Positions 1 through 8,952 of a stretch of 64,000 nucleotides of DNA are shown here, piece by piece; position 1 is the stretch's first letter, and the number at the start of each line of letters is the position of its first letter. The notes beneath the pieces were generated by a model. That model was not told the origin of the DNA. It saw only the letters and a program-made list of their open reading frames with translations, and ran no database searches. The DNA lies in NCBI GenBank assembly GCA_905339155.1, contig CAJPFJ010000003.1:1-64000 (forward strand), read 5' to 3'. A program made the position numbers and the translations under genes. Source of the stretch: Methanosarcinales archaeon. Lineage in GTDB: Archaea > Halobacteriota > Methanosarcinia > Methanosarcinales > Methanoperedenaceae.

Positions 1-186
1 CTTTTGTCAGCGTTTTTACAAAAATAGATATTCGGAGGTGTCATTTTTTTGCGTGAGTTGGAAATAGAAGTATTTGATTTAATGTTAAATCGAGTATTTC
101 GGAGATAGCTAGTTCGGAACAAGGCTAAATCGGAAGTACTGAGGTTATGTCAAGACCACAGATTTATTTTATCATGAGCTTATCTG

Positions 187-978
187 ATGATAATGAAAAA
201 TATCCTCTTGACCAATGATGATGGTGTGTATTCGACCGGCCTTAAAGCTGCATATGATAGTGTGTGTGATCTTGGTGAAGTAACTGTCGTTGCACCATCA
301 ACACAAAAAAGTGGTGTAGGACGCAGCATATCTATCTTTGAGCCGCTGCGGGTTTCGCTTGCCACGGTGAACGGTTTCAAAGCATATGCCGTTGCGGGAA
401 CGCCGACTGATTCAGTTATTATAGGGTTATTCTCTATTCTGAAGAAGCAACCTGACCTTGTTCTTTCAGGTTTCAATATCGGTGAGAACATCAGTACGGA
501 TACCGTAACAACAAGCGGCACGATCGGCGCAGCACTTGAAGCGGCAAGCTACGGCATTCCTGCAATGGCGGCTTCAATACAGGTGCTTGATGAGGGAGAT
601 AAATTTGATGACCACCGCACATATAGTCACGACTTTAAGGTGGGTATAAATATAGTAAACAGGATAGCACGCAAAGTGATAATCAAAGGTCTCCCCGCCG
701 GTGTTGATCTGCTAAATATCAATATACCAAAACATGTGAATATGGATACAGAAATCGAGATCACCCGCCTTGCCAGGAAGATATTCCTGACAGGTGTGGA
801 AGAACGCTTTGACCCAAGGGGCAGGCCATATTACTGGATAAATGGGGAGCTTATCAGGGATGCAGAAGAAGGAACTGATGTTAAAGCTGTTATGAAAAAC
901 GGACATATTTCAGTAACACCACTTTCACTTGATGCGACTGCAAGGGTGGATTTTAACGAAATAGAATCATTATTGTAA
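187..978 (+). CDS. surE: 5'/3'-nucleotidase SurE
   Basis: SurE removes phosphate from nucleoside monophosphates in the cytoplasm and needs a divalent metal. The 263-residue length is typical. The N-terminus reads ILLTNDDGVYSTG, which holds the metal-binding Asp-Asp pair of the family. The following segments VVAPSTQKSGVG, GTPTDSV and SGFNIGEN (about residues 36-100) carry the conserved Ser and Asn of the active site. An ATG at 193 in the same frame is an equally good start and would shorten the protein by two residues. It stands alone, followed by decayed sequence. The identification is firm from motif order; substrate range cannot be read from sequence. Confidence 0.95.
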   Translation: MIMKNILLTNDDGVYSTGLKAAYDSVCDLGEVTVVAPSTQKSGVGRSISIFEPLRVSLATVNGFKAYAVAGTPTDSVIIGLFSILKKQPDLVLSGFNIGENISTDTVTTSGTIGAALEAASYGIPAMAASIQVLDEGDKFDDHRTYSHDFKVGINIVNRIARKVIIKGLPAGVDLLNINIPKHVNMDTEIEITRLARKIFLTGVEERFDPRGRPYYWINGELIRDAEEGTDVKAVMKNGHISVTPLSLDATARVDFNEIESLL

Positions 979-989
979 TACGAACAACA

Positions 990-1346
990 CTCAAAAAAAA
1001 AAAAACATTCGGCGGCGTTGAAGTTGAGAATTCCGTATTATCCCTGAAACAAAAGATAAGCAGAGTTTCGGGTGTAAAAGGTGTTTCTGCTCAATATATC
1101 ATGGGTGCTGTGCTATCCTATAAAGATAAAAGCGGAGCCTGGAGCGTGCACTCGATCAATCCGGATGATGAGGCTTCAGTAATAACCACCCATAATTTTA
1201 TGCTAGAAGGCGAATACATTAGCAAACTGGATGAAAATGAGATCCTATTGGGGAAAGAAAGCTGGCCGGTATGGCGGGAATGTATATTGCCTGCCATGGC
1301 GCTGGGCAGGAAGAAGGATGGAAAGCTTGCAGGGCAGGGAACTTGA
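990..1346 (+). pseudogene. ABC transporter permease fragment (MacB/FtsX periplasmic domain type)
   Basis: An open frame runs from about 990 through the ATG at 1101 to a stop at 1346. Its translation (VSGVKGVSAQYIMGAVLSY, then FMLEGEYISKLDENEILLG) resembles the extracytoplasmic MacB_PCD domain of FtsX-like ABC permeases. There is no start codon with a ribosome site, no transmembrane segment on either side, and a run of thirteen A at about 993-1005. After ILLGKE the frame appears shifted, since another frame continues a more plausible permease sequence. I read it as a remnant of one central segment of a permease. Its presumed ATPase partner type survives as a fragment near 57.3 kb. Confidence 0.6.
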
Positions 1347-1364
1347 AATGATGGAGCGACATTG

Positions 1365-1427
1365 ATGGCAGTACTTGAAATCGGGATGGGTATAATAGGA
1401 GCGGCATTTATATTTATTATACTTTAG
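1365..1427 (+). pseudogene. sliver of 4Fe-4S membrane protein gene
   Basis: Twenty codons from the ATG at 1365 read MAVLEIGMGIIGAAFIFIIL. The intact 4Fe-4S membrane protein encoded on the minus strand at 55091-55819 contains VAVLEIGMGIVGAAFIFTLL. The match covers one transmembrane helix and then ends in a stop. It is a relic of a second copy of that gene and cannot function alone. Confidence 0.6.
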
Positions 1428-1665
1428 ATGTAGGATATGAGGAGGACGAAATGGGTATCCTTTCGAAGGAACCTTTAAATAGAAACGAAAACATATTAAA
1501 ATTAGGAGATTGGCGATTAGTAAAATATGGCAAATAAATTAGCTTTCAAAGACACTGGAATTGAATTACGTTGCAGCGGCGGCCACAATGTCACAGGATT
1601 AGCGTGGTCCAGCAGATTCGTTTAGCAATTAAACCATTATTTAATCGTGCAATATTAAACGGGAG
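1428..1665 (+). other. intergenic, no supported gene
   Basis: Between the 4Fe-4S relic and the alpha/beta hydrolase I see only a 28-codon reading frame from the ATG at 1451, which has an AGGAGGA sequence upstream but no recognisable product. It may be the start of a deleted gene. Nothing else stands out. Confidence 0.3.
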
Positions 1666-2484
1666 ATGAATGAAATGAAAAGTGGGAAGATTGATAGTAA
1701 TGATCAGAAGCTTTATTACGAGGTGCATGGTGAGGCATACCCTTTAGTGTTAATCATGGGAATCGGTTATGATGCTACATTATGGGATCTGTATCAAGTC
1801 CCCGCATTTTCGCAAGAATATCAGGTAATCACATTCGACAATAGGGACGTCGGACGCAGCTCCAAGGCAACCAGGCCATATACGATCGCAGATATGGCGG
1901 ATGACGTGGTTGGCCTTCTGGATATTCTGGATGTTGAGCGTACTCATGTGCTGGGTCTTTCGATGGGAGGAATGATTGCCCAGGAGTTTGCGTTACGTCA
2001 TCCTGAAAGGCTGGACAAGCTGATTCTGACCGGTACCGGTGCGGGAACAGGGCGGGCTAAGTTCGATCCAATTACCATATGGAGCTTTGTGAAGAAGCAT
2101 GATAAAGAAGGGATGATATTCGCAGCTCAGCAGTGCCTCTGGCTTTTTTCCACGGACTTCCTCCGGAATCACCAGGCTGTGGACGAAACGCTCGCCATGC
2201 TAGGAAATAACCCTAACCCCATCTCTCCCGAAGCATACGAACGGCAGGCTAATGCATACGTTAAACATGACTCATTGGACCGTATTGGCATGATAAAAGC
2301 GCAAACGCTTGTTGTGACTGGTGAGCGGGATCGGGTCACACCCCCTTGGATCGGTCGTGAGCTTGCTGATGGCATTCCTGGAGCAAAGTTTCATCTGGTG
2401 AAAGGCGCTGGCGCATCGCATGTGCTACCACTCGAACGACCGGAGGATTTCAATAAAGTCGTCCTATCATTCCTTAAAGCTTAG
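1666..2484 (+). CDS. alpha/beta-hydrolase family protein
   Basis: A 272-residue alpha/beta-hydrolase-fold enzyme. The nucleophile elbow is GLSMGGM (around residue 103), giving Ser as nucleophile; the oxyanion region is LVLIMGIGYDA; the acid lies near VVTGERDRVTPP and the catalytic His near AGASHVLPLERP at the end. The order and spacing match esterases, haloperoxidase-like hydrolases and 3-oxoadipate enol-lactonase-like proteins, but the substrate cannot be told. A GGGAGATG ribosome-site-like stretch precedes the ATG at 1666; an in-frame ATG follows at 1675. It sits alone between gene relics, consistent with acquired or mobile accessory DNA. Confidence 0.88.
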   Translation: MNEMKSGKIDSNDQKLYYEVHGEAYPLVLIMGIGYDATLWDLYQVPAFSQEYQVITFDNRDVGRSSKATRPYTIADMADDVVGLLDILDVERTHVLGLSMGGMIAQEFALRHPERLDKLILTGTGAGTGRAKFDPITIWSFVKKHDKEGMIFAAQQCLWLFSTDFLRNHQAVDETLAMLGNNPNPISPEAYERQANAYVKHDSLDRIGMIKAQTLVVTGERDRVTPPWIGRELADGIPGAKFHLVKGAGASHVLPLERPEDFNKVVLSFLKA

Positions 2485-2691
2485 CAGAGTATCAGGAAGC
2501 TCCCTCTCATCCATAAAAGATAGAATTCTTCTCATCGATCGCCTCTGCCACAAATTCTTTTCTTGCAGCGGTCATAAGAGTATGGACATATTGCAGGTTT
2601 ATTATCTTTACTGAGTGAGGAGAAAGTATTTTCGAACGGAATAGGGTATAAATGTAACTTCAATTTCACTATAACTGGATACATCAACTCA
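2485..2691. other. intergenic, no supported gene
   Basis: About 200 bases between the hydrolase and the MBL-fold gene. Short frames exist on both strands but none has a convincing start or family resemblance. The stretch before 2692 is AT-rich and may hold the promoter of the next operon. Confidence 0.3.
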
Positions 2692-3447
2692 ATGATGTAT
2701 GGGAATACCGACGAAATGCGAATTACTTATATAGGACACTCAACGGTCTTAATACGGGATAAAGAATTCAATATACTTACCGACCCTTATTTCTCATCAA
2801 ACTTTTCAGGATTGAAAAGGAGGTTATTGCCTTCTATGGCAATTGAAAAATTGCCGGAAATTGATTTGATCCTGATATCACATACTCATCCCGACCACTG
2901 TGATTACGATGCGCTGGATAAAATGAACAAGTCCTGTAAAGTAATTATACCGCAAGGGGCATCATCAAAAATCCGGAGAATGGGGTTTGATGTAAAAGAA
3001 CTTAAAGATTGGGAATCAATACGCATAGGAGAACACAATATTACTGCGGTTCCTGCTAAACACCAGGGTAAATGTGCAGGATACATAATAACAGGAAGTA
3101 AAACCATATATTTCGCTGGCGATACATTTCTAATACCTTCTTTGAATGACCTCGCAAATAAATACAATATTGATATTGCATTCCTTCCGATCGGAGGAAA
3201 CAGGTTTTTTGGTTTTAAAATGATAATGGATCCGCAGGAAGCAGCGCTTGCTGCCCAAACTTTGAAACCCGGAATAGTGATACCCATTCATTTTGGTACA
3301 TTTGGGAAAATTCCCCTGCTTTTTAACATGAACGGAAATCCATCAGATTTTAGGAATAGCATCAGGGATGATAAAATTAGGGATTCAGTAATAGTACTTG
3401 ATGTTGGCAAGAGCCTGGATATTGAAGATATGGAGACATTGAAGTGA
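2692..3447 (+). CDS. MBL-fold metal-dependent hydrolase (UlaG/NAPE-PLD-like)
   Basis: A 251-residue metallo-beta-lactamase-fold hydrolase. The metal motif HTHPDH (in ISHTHPDHCDYD, about residue 64) is followed by AGDT near residue 140 and by PIHFGTF near 200, giving the usual His and Asp ligands. The N-terminal MRITYIGHSTVLI (ATG at 2716) is where homologues start, so the first eight residues may not be translated. It is the first gene of a small operon: the next gene starts in a GTGA overlap with this stop. A related MBL gene at 53.5-54.4 kb also precedes a DUF362 gene, so the pairing is conserved within this window. The substrate is unknown. Confidence 0.88.
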   Translation: MMYGNTDEMRITYIGHSTVLIRDKEFNILTDPYFSSNFSGLKRRLLPSMAIEKLPEIDLILISHTHPDHCDYDALDKMNKSCKVIIPQGASSKIRRMGFDVKELKDWESIRIGEHNITAVPAKHQGKCAGYIITGSKTIYFAGDTFLIPSLNDLANKYNIDIAFLPIGGNRFFGFKMIMDPQEAALAAQTLKPGIVIPIHFGTFGKIPLLFNMNGNPSDFRNSIRDDKIRDSVIVLDVGKSLDIEDMETLK

Positions 3448-3725
3448 TAAAACCAGGAAAATATACAGGTACTGTCCTTTTCGGTTTATCAATATTCCTG
3501 ATGCTTGATGCATCCCTGGCATTCGTTGTGGGGGAGCGTTATATGTATTGGGGACTGGAGTATATGCCAGTATGGTACAGAACTTTTATAATAAATATTT
3601 ATGAGTCACCTGTATTGTGGATGTTAATGTCACTTGAATTCATGGTTGGATCAGGGCTGTTTTTGATGGCCCGAAAGTTAATAAAAATGGAGGAATATAA
3701 TGAAAGTTTCGATCATAAAGTGTGA
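3444..3725 (+). CDS. small membrane protein
   Basis: A 93-residue protein with two hydrophobic helices: about residues 9-29 (TGTVLFGLSIFLMLDASLAF) and 57-76 (VLWMLMSLEFMVGSGLFLMA). The linker is aromatic-rich (YMYWGLEYMPVWY). The GTG start overlaps the MBL stop by four bases, and its own end overlaps the start of the truncated DUF362 gene at 3700, so translation is probably coupled. No family recognised. Confidence 0.7.
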   Translation: MIKPGKYTGTVLFGLSIFLMLDASLAFVVGERYMYWGLEYMPVWYRTFIINIYESPVLWMLMSLEFMVGSGLFLMARKLIKMEEYNESFDHKV

Positions 3726-4026
3726 AAACTACGAACACCAGAAAGTTAAAAACGCTATACTAAAGAGCCTTGAACTGATAGGCGGTATCGGGGAAATAGT
3801 AAAACCCGGCGACACCGTTCTGCTCAAGGTAAATGTTATCATAGGCTTTCCGCCTGAGCGGGCTGCGACCACTCATCCCGTAATTGTCGGGGGAATGACT
3901 GAGATAGTAAAAGAGGCGGGCGGGGTTCCCTGGGTAGGAGACAGCTCGGGCGCATACGGCTACACTGCAAAATCGCTTGAGCTGTCGGGAATAAAAAAAG
4001 CCTGTGAAGAATACGGGGGCAATTAG
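3700..4026 (+). pseudogene. DUF362 family protein, truncated
   Basis: The first 108 residues of a DUF362 protein (MKVSIIKCENYEHQKV through DSSGAYGYTAKSLELSGIKK). The intact relative at 52367-53509 shows the same segments and then continues with a long middle domain and two C-terminal 4Fe-4S motifs. Here the frame ends right after EYGGN, so all cluster-binding cysteines are missing. A GGAGG ribosome site sits before the ATG at 3700. It may be translated as a stub, but a DUF362 redox function is not possible. Confidence 0.85.
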
Positions 4027-4346
4027 CTCCTGAAATATCGGAACTTCGATAATTCACTCGGAACAATTTTATTCAAAATTGCCACTCCACGGCTGTTGCA
4101 CTCTAAAAAGTGGATACATGAGCGTACTGGTAGGTCGGAGACTAATCATGAAATGGAACAATTTGGAGATTTATTAAACTTATGTAATAATATTATGGTA
4201 TGTAGGGTGGTCCGTGTATTTCACCGTCTATATTCAGGTCTACAAGAATCACATTTGGCTCCACAGATAGCTTATCAATATCAGCCATGGAGGTAATGTT
4301 AGAAACTTCTAAATATCATTAACGTTCAGGAAGGGCGGGTGATTTA
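4027..4346. other. intergenic with gene debris, no supported gene
   Basis: About 320 bases between the broken DUF362 gene and fae. One 66-codon frame (4096-4296) has atypical composition and no family resemblance, and I do not call it. The remainder of the DUF362 gene is not visible here, so it was lost by deletion rather than by a single stop. Confidence 0.3.
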
Positions 4347-4850
4347 ATGGTACATATTGTTAGAAGTATGATAGGAGAGGCGCTTGTGGGCGATGGTAAT
4401 GAAATTGCACACATCGACCTTGTAATAGGACCAAGAGGAGGTCCGGTTGAGACAGCTTTTATGAATTCACTTGCGATGCCAAGGGAAGGACATATGCCAC
4501 TTCTTGCGGTGCTTGAACCGAATCTCCAGACAAAACCATGCACATTGATGGTAAACAAAGTCACCATCAAGAACGCAAACCAGGCCTTATTAATGTTCGG
4601 GGCCGGGCAGGCGGCTGTGGCAAAAGCGGTAATTGACAGTGTCGAGGAAGGAGTAATTGCAAAGAGCGATGCAGAAGATCTCTTGGTAATAGTTTCAGTA
4701 TTCATACACTGGGAAGCTAAAGATAAGCAAAAAATATATGATTACAATTATGAAGCGACAAAACTGGCAATAAAGCGGGCAATGGCAAGCGAACCCTCTT
4801 TAGAAGAAGCTCTCGCGAGAAAAGATAAAGCGAACCATCCATTCGCTTAA
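4347..4850 (+). CDS. fae: formaldehyde-activating enzyme
   Basis: Fae condenses formaldehyde with tetrahydromethanopterin to methylene-H4MPT in the cytoplasm. The 167-residue length and sequence are classic: GEALVGDGNEIAHIDLVIG contains the catalytic His, followed by GGPVETAF and LAVLEPNLQTKPCTLMVNK, and the core LLMFGAGQAAVAKAVIDSV. The start ATG follows a GGGCGGGTGAT stretch. The gene is monocistronic here, ahead of secF. In methane-oxidising and methanogenic archaea Fae is thought to handle formaldehyde or to connect to the ribulose monophosphate route; which applies here cannot be read from this window, since no hps gene or fusion is present. Confidence 0.95.
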   Translation: MVHIVRSMIGEALVGDGNEIAHIDLVIGPRGGPVETAFMNSLAMPREGHMPLLAVLEPNLQTKPCTLMVNKVTIKNANQALLMFGAGQAAVAKAVIDSVEEGVIAKSDAEDLLVIVSVFIHWEAKDKQKIYDYNYEATKLAIKRAMASEPSLEEALARKDKANHPFA

Positions 4851-4941
4851 ATTTTCGGGAGGGAGTATCTCAGAAATAGCAAAAGGTAAATATGTTGTGT
4901 TATAATGTAAGCCAGTCTTAAGATGTGAAGAGGAGATCCCA

Positions 4942-5889
4942 ATGAATTTAATTAATGAAAAAGCGATTGACGAATACGTCAACAAGTTCAATTTCAAACA
5001 AATGCTAATTCTTCCTGCAATACTGCTTCTGGTATCGCTTTTGATTTTAACGTACACTACTCTTACAACCGAAACCCATACTCCGGTCGAACTGGGAATG
5101 GAATTCCAGGGTGGAATGGCTATGATCTTTGACAGCGCAAAGACACCCGATCAGTTAAAAGAAGATTTTTCAGCATATCCTGTTATCCAGGCACGAGAAT
5201 ATGGTGGAGGCGACCGTAAGTTGATCCAGTTCGGCCCGATGAAGGAATCCGATATTACCGATGTAACGAACAAAATAAATTCTGAATACTCTAATTCTAA
5301 CCTGGAAATAAGACAAATGGGAGAAGTTGTCAGCAAGGATTTGCAGGGACAGGCGCTTCGTGCTATATTATTCTCATTCCTTGGAATGGGGATTGTGGTA
5401 TTCCTGATTTTCAGGACATTTGTACCTTCGATAGCTGTTGTAATTTCGGCTTTTGCTGATATTGCATTTGCAGCCGCAATGATGGATGTGTTCGGCATAG
5501 TATTATCTCTTGGAACTGTTGCTGCACTATTGATGCTTATCGGTTATTCAGTGGATACCGATATCCTTTTGACAACACGTCTCTTGAAACGAAAAGGTGA
5601 ATTGGGTGACAAGATAAAAGATGCTATGAAAACAGGCATGACCATGACTTTGACCACTCTTGCCGCTCTTATAGCTTTATTCGTGGTTTCATCGGGTTCT
5701 TATCTTGTTTCAAGCTTTACACGTATTGATATAATAAGAGACATTTCCGTTGTCCTTATTTTCGGTTTGATCGCGGACATAATAAACACCTGGATGACAA
5801 ATGTTGGGATCCTGAAATGGTATCTGGAAAAAGGGGGAACAATGGAAAAGAAAGTTGAAAAATCCAAAAAGAGGAGGCTGACAACATGA
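4942..5889 (+). CDS. secF: protein translocase subunit SecF
   Basis: SecF, with SecD, forms the membrane complex that helps protein export at the SecYEG channel. The 315-residue protein starts with a helix (about residues 19-40), has a short periplasmic P1-like domain with LGMEFQGGMAM, then five helices. The signature GIVLSLGTVAALLMLIGYSVDTDILL lies near residues 180-205, including the GYSVDTDI motif typical of SecF. The gene order secF then secD is the archaeal arrangement. Its stop overlaps the secD ATG in ATGA, so translation is coupled. The end is lysine- and arginine-rich, as expected for a cytoplasmic tail. Confidence 0.95.
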   Translation: MNLINEKAIDEYVNKFNFKQMLILPAILLLVSLLILTYTTLTTETHTPVELGMEFQGGMAMIFDSAKTPDQLKEDFSAYPVIQAREYGGGDRKLIQFGPMKESDITDVTNKINSEYSNSNLEIRQMGEVVSKDLQGQALRAILFSFLGMGIVVFLIFRTFVPSIAVVISAFADIAFAAAMMDVFGIVLSLGTVAALLMLIGYSVDTDILLTTRLLKRKGELGDKIKDAMKTGMTMTLTTLAALIALFVVSSGSYLVSSFTRIDIIRDISVVLIFGLIADIINTWMTNVGILKWYLEKGGTMEKKVEKSKKRRLTT

Positions 5890-7550
5890 ACGATGAAGAA
5901 CCTTTTTATAAGAAACCACGAATCCTCTTATTATTTATCGTTATCCTTGCTTCATTTGCTGTAATGACAGTCTCATATAAGAACGGTGAAGTGAATGTGG
6001 GTAATAATCTGAAGTATGGTCTTGACCTTGAAGGCGGCTCATGGCTGCAATTGCAGCTTCAGGGAGCTATTGTCCAGTTAGATGCCGATGAAAAGAAAAT
6101 CATCCAGACTGAATTTGCAAAATTGCTGAATGATCCTTCAGTCAAGATCGAAGAGACCACTTTCAATTCTATTACATTTACAACATCAACACAGACCACC
6201 CAGAAAACAATAGATGGATTCGGATTCGGTAAATCCACCATATCACAGGCTTCTGATGGAAGCACAAGGATATCCCTCCAAATAAACAGGGAATATGCGA
6301 TCCAGAAATATCTTGAGAATAACCTTAATGCAGAAATCAAAATGATTCCTGGAAATATTCTTACTTTTGAAATACGAAAAACAGTGACTCAGGATGAATT
6401 GAATGCAGTTCTTAAACCAGTTGATGGAAAAGTCAACTCCTTTAAGGTGGGTGTGTCAGCAGATACCAGAGAAGAAACAAAAAAGATCCTTGAAACCAAA
6501 CTCAACAGCCTGGGAATGAAGGAAATTCCCATCAGGACGGTTGGCGATAATTATCTTCTTATTGACCTTGCAGGCGTGGATATGACCACAGCGAAGGATA
6601 TCGCAGGCAAACCCGGAAAATTCGAAATTCGCATACAGGTGAATGGTAATGAAACTGAACATGTGCTTTTTGGCACGGAAATAACGCCTGGATTGCCTGA
6701 AAAAGAGAAAGGAGACATATGGGGCGTATCTTTTACCCTGAGTGACGCCGGGGCAGCGGCTCTTCGTGATGCTGCAATACAGTATGGAGCCGTCACAAAT
6801 CCTTCAGCGCATAATCTGATAATGTCCCTTGATGAAAATGTGGTATTTGATGCTCCGCTGTCACCCGAGCTGGCCAAGAACATCCAGAGCGTACCTGTGA
6901 AAAACCTTGTGGCAACAACTGGCGCAGGAGATGAGGGACAAAGAAAAGCAAATGAACTCCAGATCCATTTAAGAGCCGGCGCCCTGCCTGTGAAGGTAGA
7001 AGTCATAGGCGCAGGACAGGTTTCTGCTGAACTGGGCTCTAAGTTCAAATCACAGATATTGATCGCCGGGATAATAGCATTGATATTAGTCGCTATTGTT
7101 GTTTCATTAAGATACAAACAGCCAAACATCGTTATCCCGATGCTTTCAACATCTTTCAGCGAGGTAATCATCATATTGGGTTTTACCGTCCTCGTAGGAT
7201 TCCAGCTTGACCTTCCGACAATTGCTGGTATAATTGCGGTCATCGGTACCGGTATCGACCACCTGATAATAATAACCGATGAGGTTCTTGCCGGCGGAGC
7301 CATGCCACCGGATAAGGTTTATAAATCGCGTCTGACCAAGGCCTTCACAATAATATTCTCAGCCGCTGCGACAGTACTTGTGGCGATGTCCCCTCTCCTT
7401 ATCATGGGATTTGGGGCTCTCCGGGGCTTTGCCGTAATTACCATAGTCGGAGTACTTATCGGAGTATTCATTGCAAGACCTGCATACGCTGAAGTAATCC
7501 AGGGTATGCTTATTGAAGATACCGGCAAGAAGTTTGTAGATGAGGAATAA
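5886..7550 (+). CDS. secD: protein translocase subunit SecD
   Basis: Partner of SecF in the export complex. The 554-residue protein has an N-terminal helix (about 13-28), the motif YGLDLEGGSWLQLQL, a large periplasmic domain (about 40-385), and a C-terminal bundle from IAGIIALILVAIVVSLRY onward. The motif GIIAVIGTGIDHLIIITDE (about residue 445-463) matches the SecD conserved GxGxDxxIIxxDE region. The start overlaps the secF stop. The gene ends at a T-rich region before a small ORF. Confidence 0.95.
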   Translation: MNDEEPFYKKPRILLLFIVILASFAVMTVSYKNGEVNVGNNLKYGLDLEGGSWLQLQLQGAIVQLDADEKKIIQTEFAKLLNDPSVKIEETTFNSITFTTSTQTTQKTIDGFGFGKSTISQASDGSTRISLQINREYAIQKYLENNLNAEIKMIPGNILTFEIRKTVTQDELNAVLKPVDGKVNSFKVGVSADTREETKKILETKLNSLGMKEIPIRTVGDNYLLIDLAGVDMTTAKDIAGKPGKFEIRIQVNGNETEHVLFGTEITPGLPEKEKGDIWGVSFTLSDAGAAALRDAAIQYGAVTNPSAHNLIMSLDENVVFDAPLSPELAKNIQSVPVKNLVATTGAGDEGQRKANELQIHLRAGALPVKVEVIGAGQVSAELGSKFKSQILIAGIIALILVAIVVSLRYKQPNIVIPMLSTSFSEVIIILGFTVLVGFQLDLPTIAGIIAVIGTGIDHLIIITDEVLAGGAMPPDKVYKSRLTKAFTIIFSAAATVLVAMSPLLIMGFGALRGFAVITIVGVLIGVFIARPAYAEVIQGMLIEDTGKKFVDEE

Positions 7551-7678
7551 CTTAATAAGTGAATGAATCCAAGTATGTATTAGATATGGAGATTATTTAG
7601 ATTCATTCACTATGTTTTCATTCAATTTTCCAATGGTCAAACATTATTTCTAAAATCGAAAAGATGCGAGGTAAGAAT

Positions 7679-7816
7679 ATGTCAAAACTTAAAAAGAGAG
7701 AATTGGAACGAAAAGGCGAAAAGAAACAGAAGATCTTAGACACTAAATTGATGGATGAGCATCTTGGGGATTTGACTAAAAAAGAAGTGGAAGTAGCGGA
7801 ACTCCCTGAGGACTAA
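7679..7816 (+). CDS. small charged hypothetical protein (45 aa)
   Basis: Forty-five codons from ATG 7679 to TAA 7816, rich in Lys and Glu (starts MSKLKKRELERKGEKKQK and ends VAELPED). A GAGGTAAG ribosome-site-like stretch precedes it, and the next gene (a SAMP/MoaD-like protein) starts two bases after its stop, which argues for real translation in an operon. No family recognised. Confidence 0.5.
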   Translation: MSKLKKRELERKGEKKQKILDTKLMDEHLGDLTKKEVEVAELPED

Positions 7817-7817
7817 A

Positions 7818-8024
7818 TTGAAAATAAAAGTAAAAATAATGTTCGGAGGTGTTAAAGAACAAAACCTGGATGTGCTATCATCATCCACATATGAAGAGCT
7901 TCTTGGATCTCTTCATATTAATCCGGAAATAGTTCTTATTTTCAGAGGCGGAAATCCGGTGCCGCTTGATGAAAAAGTTAACCAGGAAAATATAGAGATC
8001 TTAAGAGTAGTGACGGGTGGATGA
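7818..8024 (+). CDS. small archaeal modifier / MoaD-ThiS-like beta-grasp protein
   Basis: A 68-residue ubiquitin-like protein ending in the sequence RVVTGG. The C-terminal Gly-Gly is the site of adenylation and thiocarboxylate formation in MoaD/ThiS, or of isopeptide linkage in SAMPs. The start is TTG at 7818, directly after the preceding stop. The stop overlaps a possible GTG start of moaA at 8017, so the two are probably co-transcribed. That neighbour suggests a molybdopterin-synthase small-subunit role, while the length and archaeal context also fit protein modification (sampylation). Both may apply. Confidence 0.82.
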   Translation: MKIKVKIMFGGVKEQNLDVLSSSTYEELLGSLHINPEIVLIFRGGNPVPLDEKVNQENIEILRVVTGG

Positions 8025-8052
8025 TGCTCCAATATTTTTTCATATTTCATAT

Positions 8053-8952
8053 ATGCAATTAACAGACAGCTATGGACGAACTATAAAGAGCCTGCGGATT
8101 TCCATAACAAATCGCTGTAACCTGAAATGCATTTATTGCCATCGTGAAGGACAGACGCGTTATACCAATAATGAGATGAATGTTGAAACCATAGCAAATA
8201 TCGTGAGGGCTTCAAAGAGGTTCGGGGTTAACAAAGTTAAATTCTCAGGGGGTGAACCTTTGATGCGCAATGATTTTGAAAATATACTCAAAGCTCTTCC
8301 GGAATTGAAGGATATTTCAGCTACAACTAACGGTACATCCCTCGTGAAAAGGGCACAGGATCTTGCCGGAAGCGGACTTAACAGGATAAACATAAGTCTT
8401 CCATCCCTGCGAGCTGAAAAATACAGGAAAGTAACAGGTGGTGACGTAAGTATAGTATTGGATGGAATAGACGCTGCGGTAGCATCCGGCCTGATACCAG
8501 TAAAATTGAATATGGTACTCATGAAAGGATTAAATGCTGATGAAATTCCGGAAATGATGGATTTTGTTCAAAAGTATGATGGGAAGGTAATATTGCAGCT
8601 AATTGAATTGATGAATTTCCAGCAAACAGCACAGTATCAGGTAAATATCAACGAAGTAGAAAAATTCCTTGAAAAAAGGGCGACAGATATAGAAGAGCGA
8701 TCAATGCACAGGAGAAGGAAATACCATATAGATGGTATTGAAGTCGAGCTTGTCCGCCCCATAGATAATTCGCATTTCTGTGCAAATTGTAACAGGCTGA
8801 GGGTTACTTCTGATGGAAAGCTAAAGCCCTGTCTTCTAAGAAACGATAATCTTGTGGATGTCAATAGTAAAGAGCCAGGTGAAATTGCAGAATTAATGAA
8901 ATTCGCAATGGAAAAGAGAGAACCTTTCTATAAAGATACTGGTGAATTATAA
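8053..8952 (+). CDS. moaA: GTP 3',8-cyclase MoaA (radical SAM)
   Basis: MoaA makes the cyclic pyranopterin precursor of molybdenum or tungsten cofactor from GTP. The radical-SAM cluster motif is CNLKCIYC near residue 20. The second MoaA cluster is CANCNRLR followed fourteen residues on by CL (in GKLKPCLL), near residue 240. FSGGEPLMR is the SAM-binding GGEP motif. I prefer the ATG at 8053 (MQLTDSYGRTIKSLRIS), where homologues begin; a GTG at 8017 inside the preceding gene would add twelve residues. The 3' end overlaps the convergent gene at 8928 by 25 bases. Confidence 0.93.
   Translation: MQLTDSYGRTIKSLRISITNRCNLKCIYCHREGQTRYTNNEMNVETIANIVRASKRFGVNKVKFSGGEPLMRNDFENILKALPELKDISATTNGTSLVKRAQDLAGSGLNRINISLPSLRAEKYRKVTGGDVSIVLDGIDAAVASGLIPVKLNMVLMKGLNADEIPEMMDFVQKYDGKVILQLIELMNFQQTAQYQVNINEVEKFLEKRATDIEERSMHRRRKYHIDGIEVELVRPIDNSHFCANCNRLRVTSDGKLKPCLLRNDNLVDVNSKEPGEIAELMKFAMEKREPFYKDTGEL

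Noticed and set aside
1..186. A small gene before surE (frame from TTG 49 reading RELEIEVFDLML)
   Set aside because: Only about 19 codons although GGAGGTG lies upstream; no family and no way to see the left neighbour at the window edge.
2420..2614. A 64-codon frame overlapping the hydrolase end
   Set aside because: It overlaps the hydrolase for 65 bases in another frame and has no recognisable content.
4096..4296. A 66-codon plus-strand frame before fae
   Set aside because: No start site, odd composition, no resemblance to a family; probably debris of the lost DUF362 3' part or chance.
6551..7303. Long open frame of 250 codons on the minus strand across secD
   Set aside because: It is antisense to a certain gene and its composition (Ser, Pro, Thr, Ile rich) is what the reverse of hydrophobic coding gives. 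No family resemblance.
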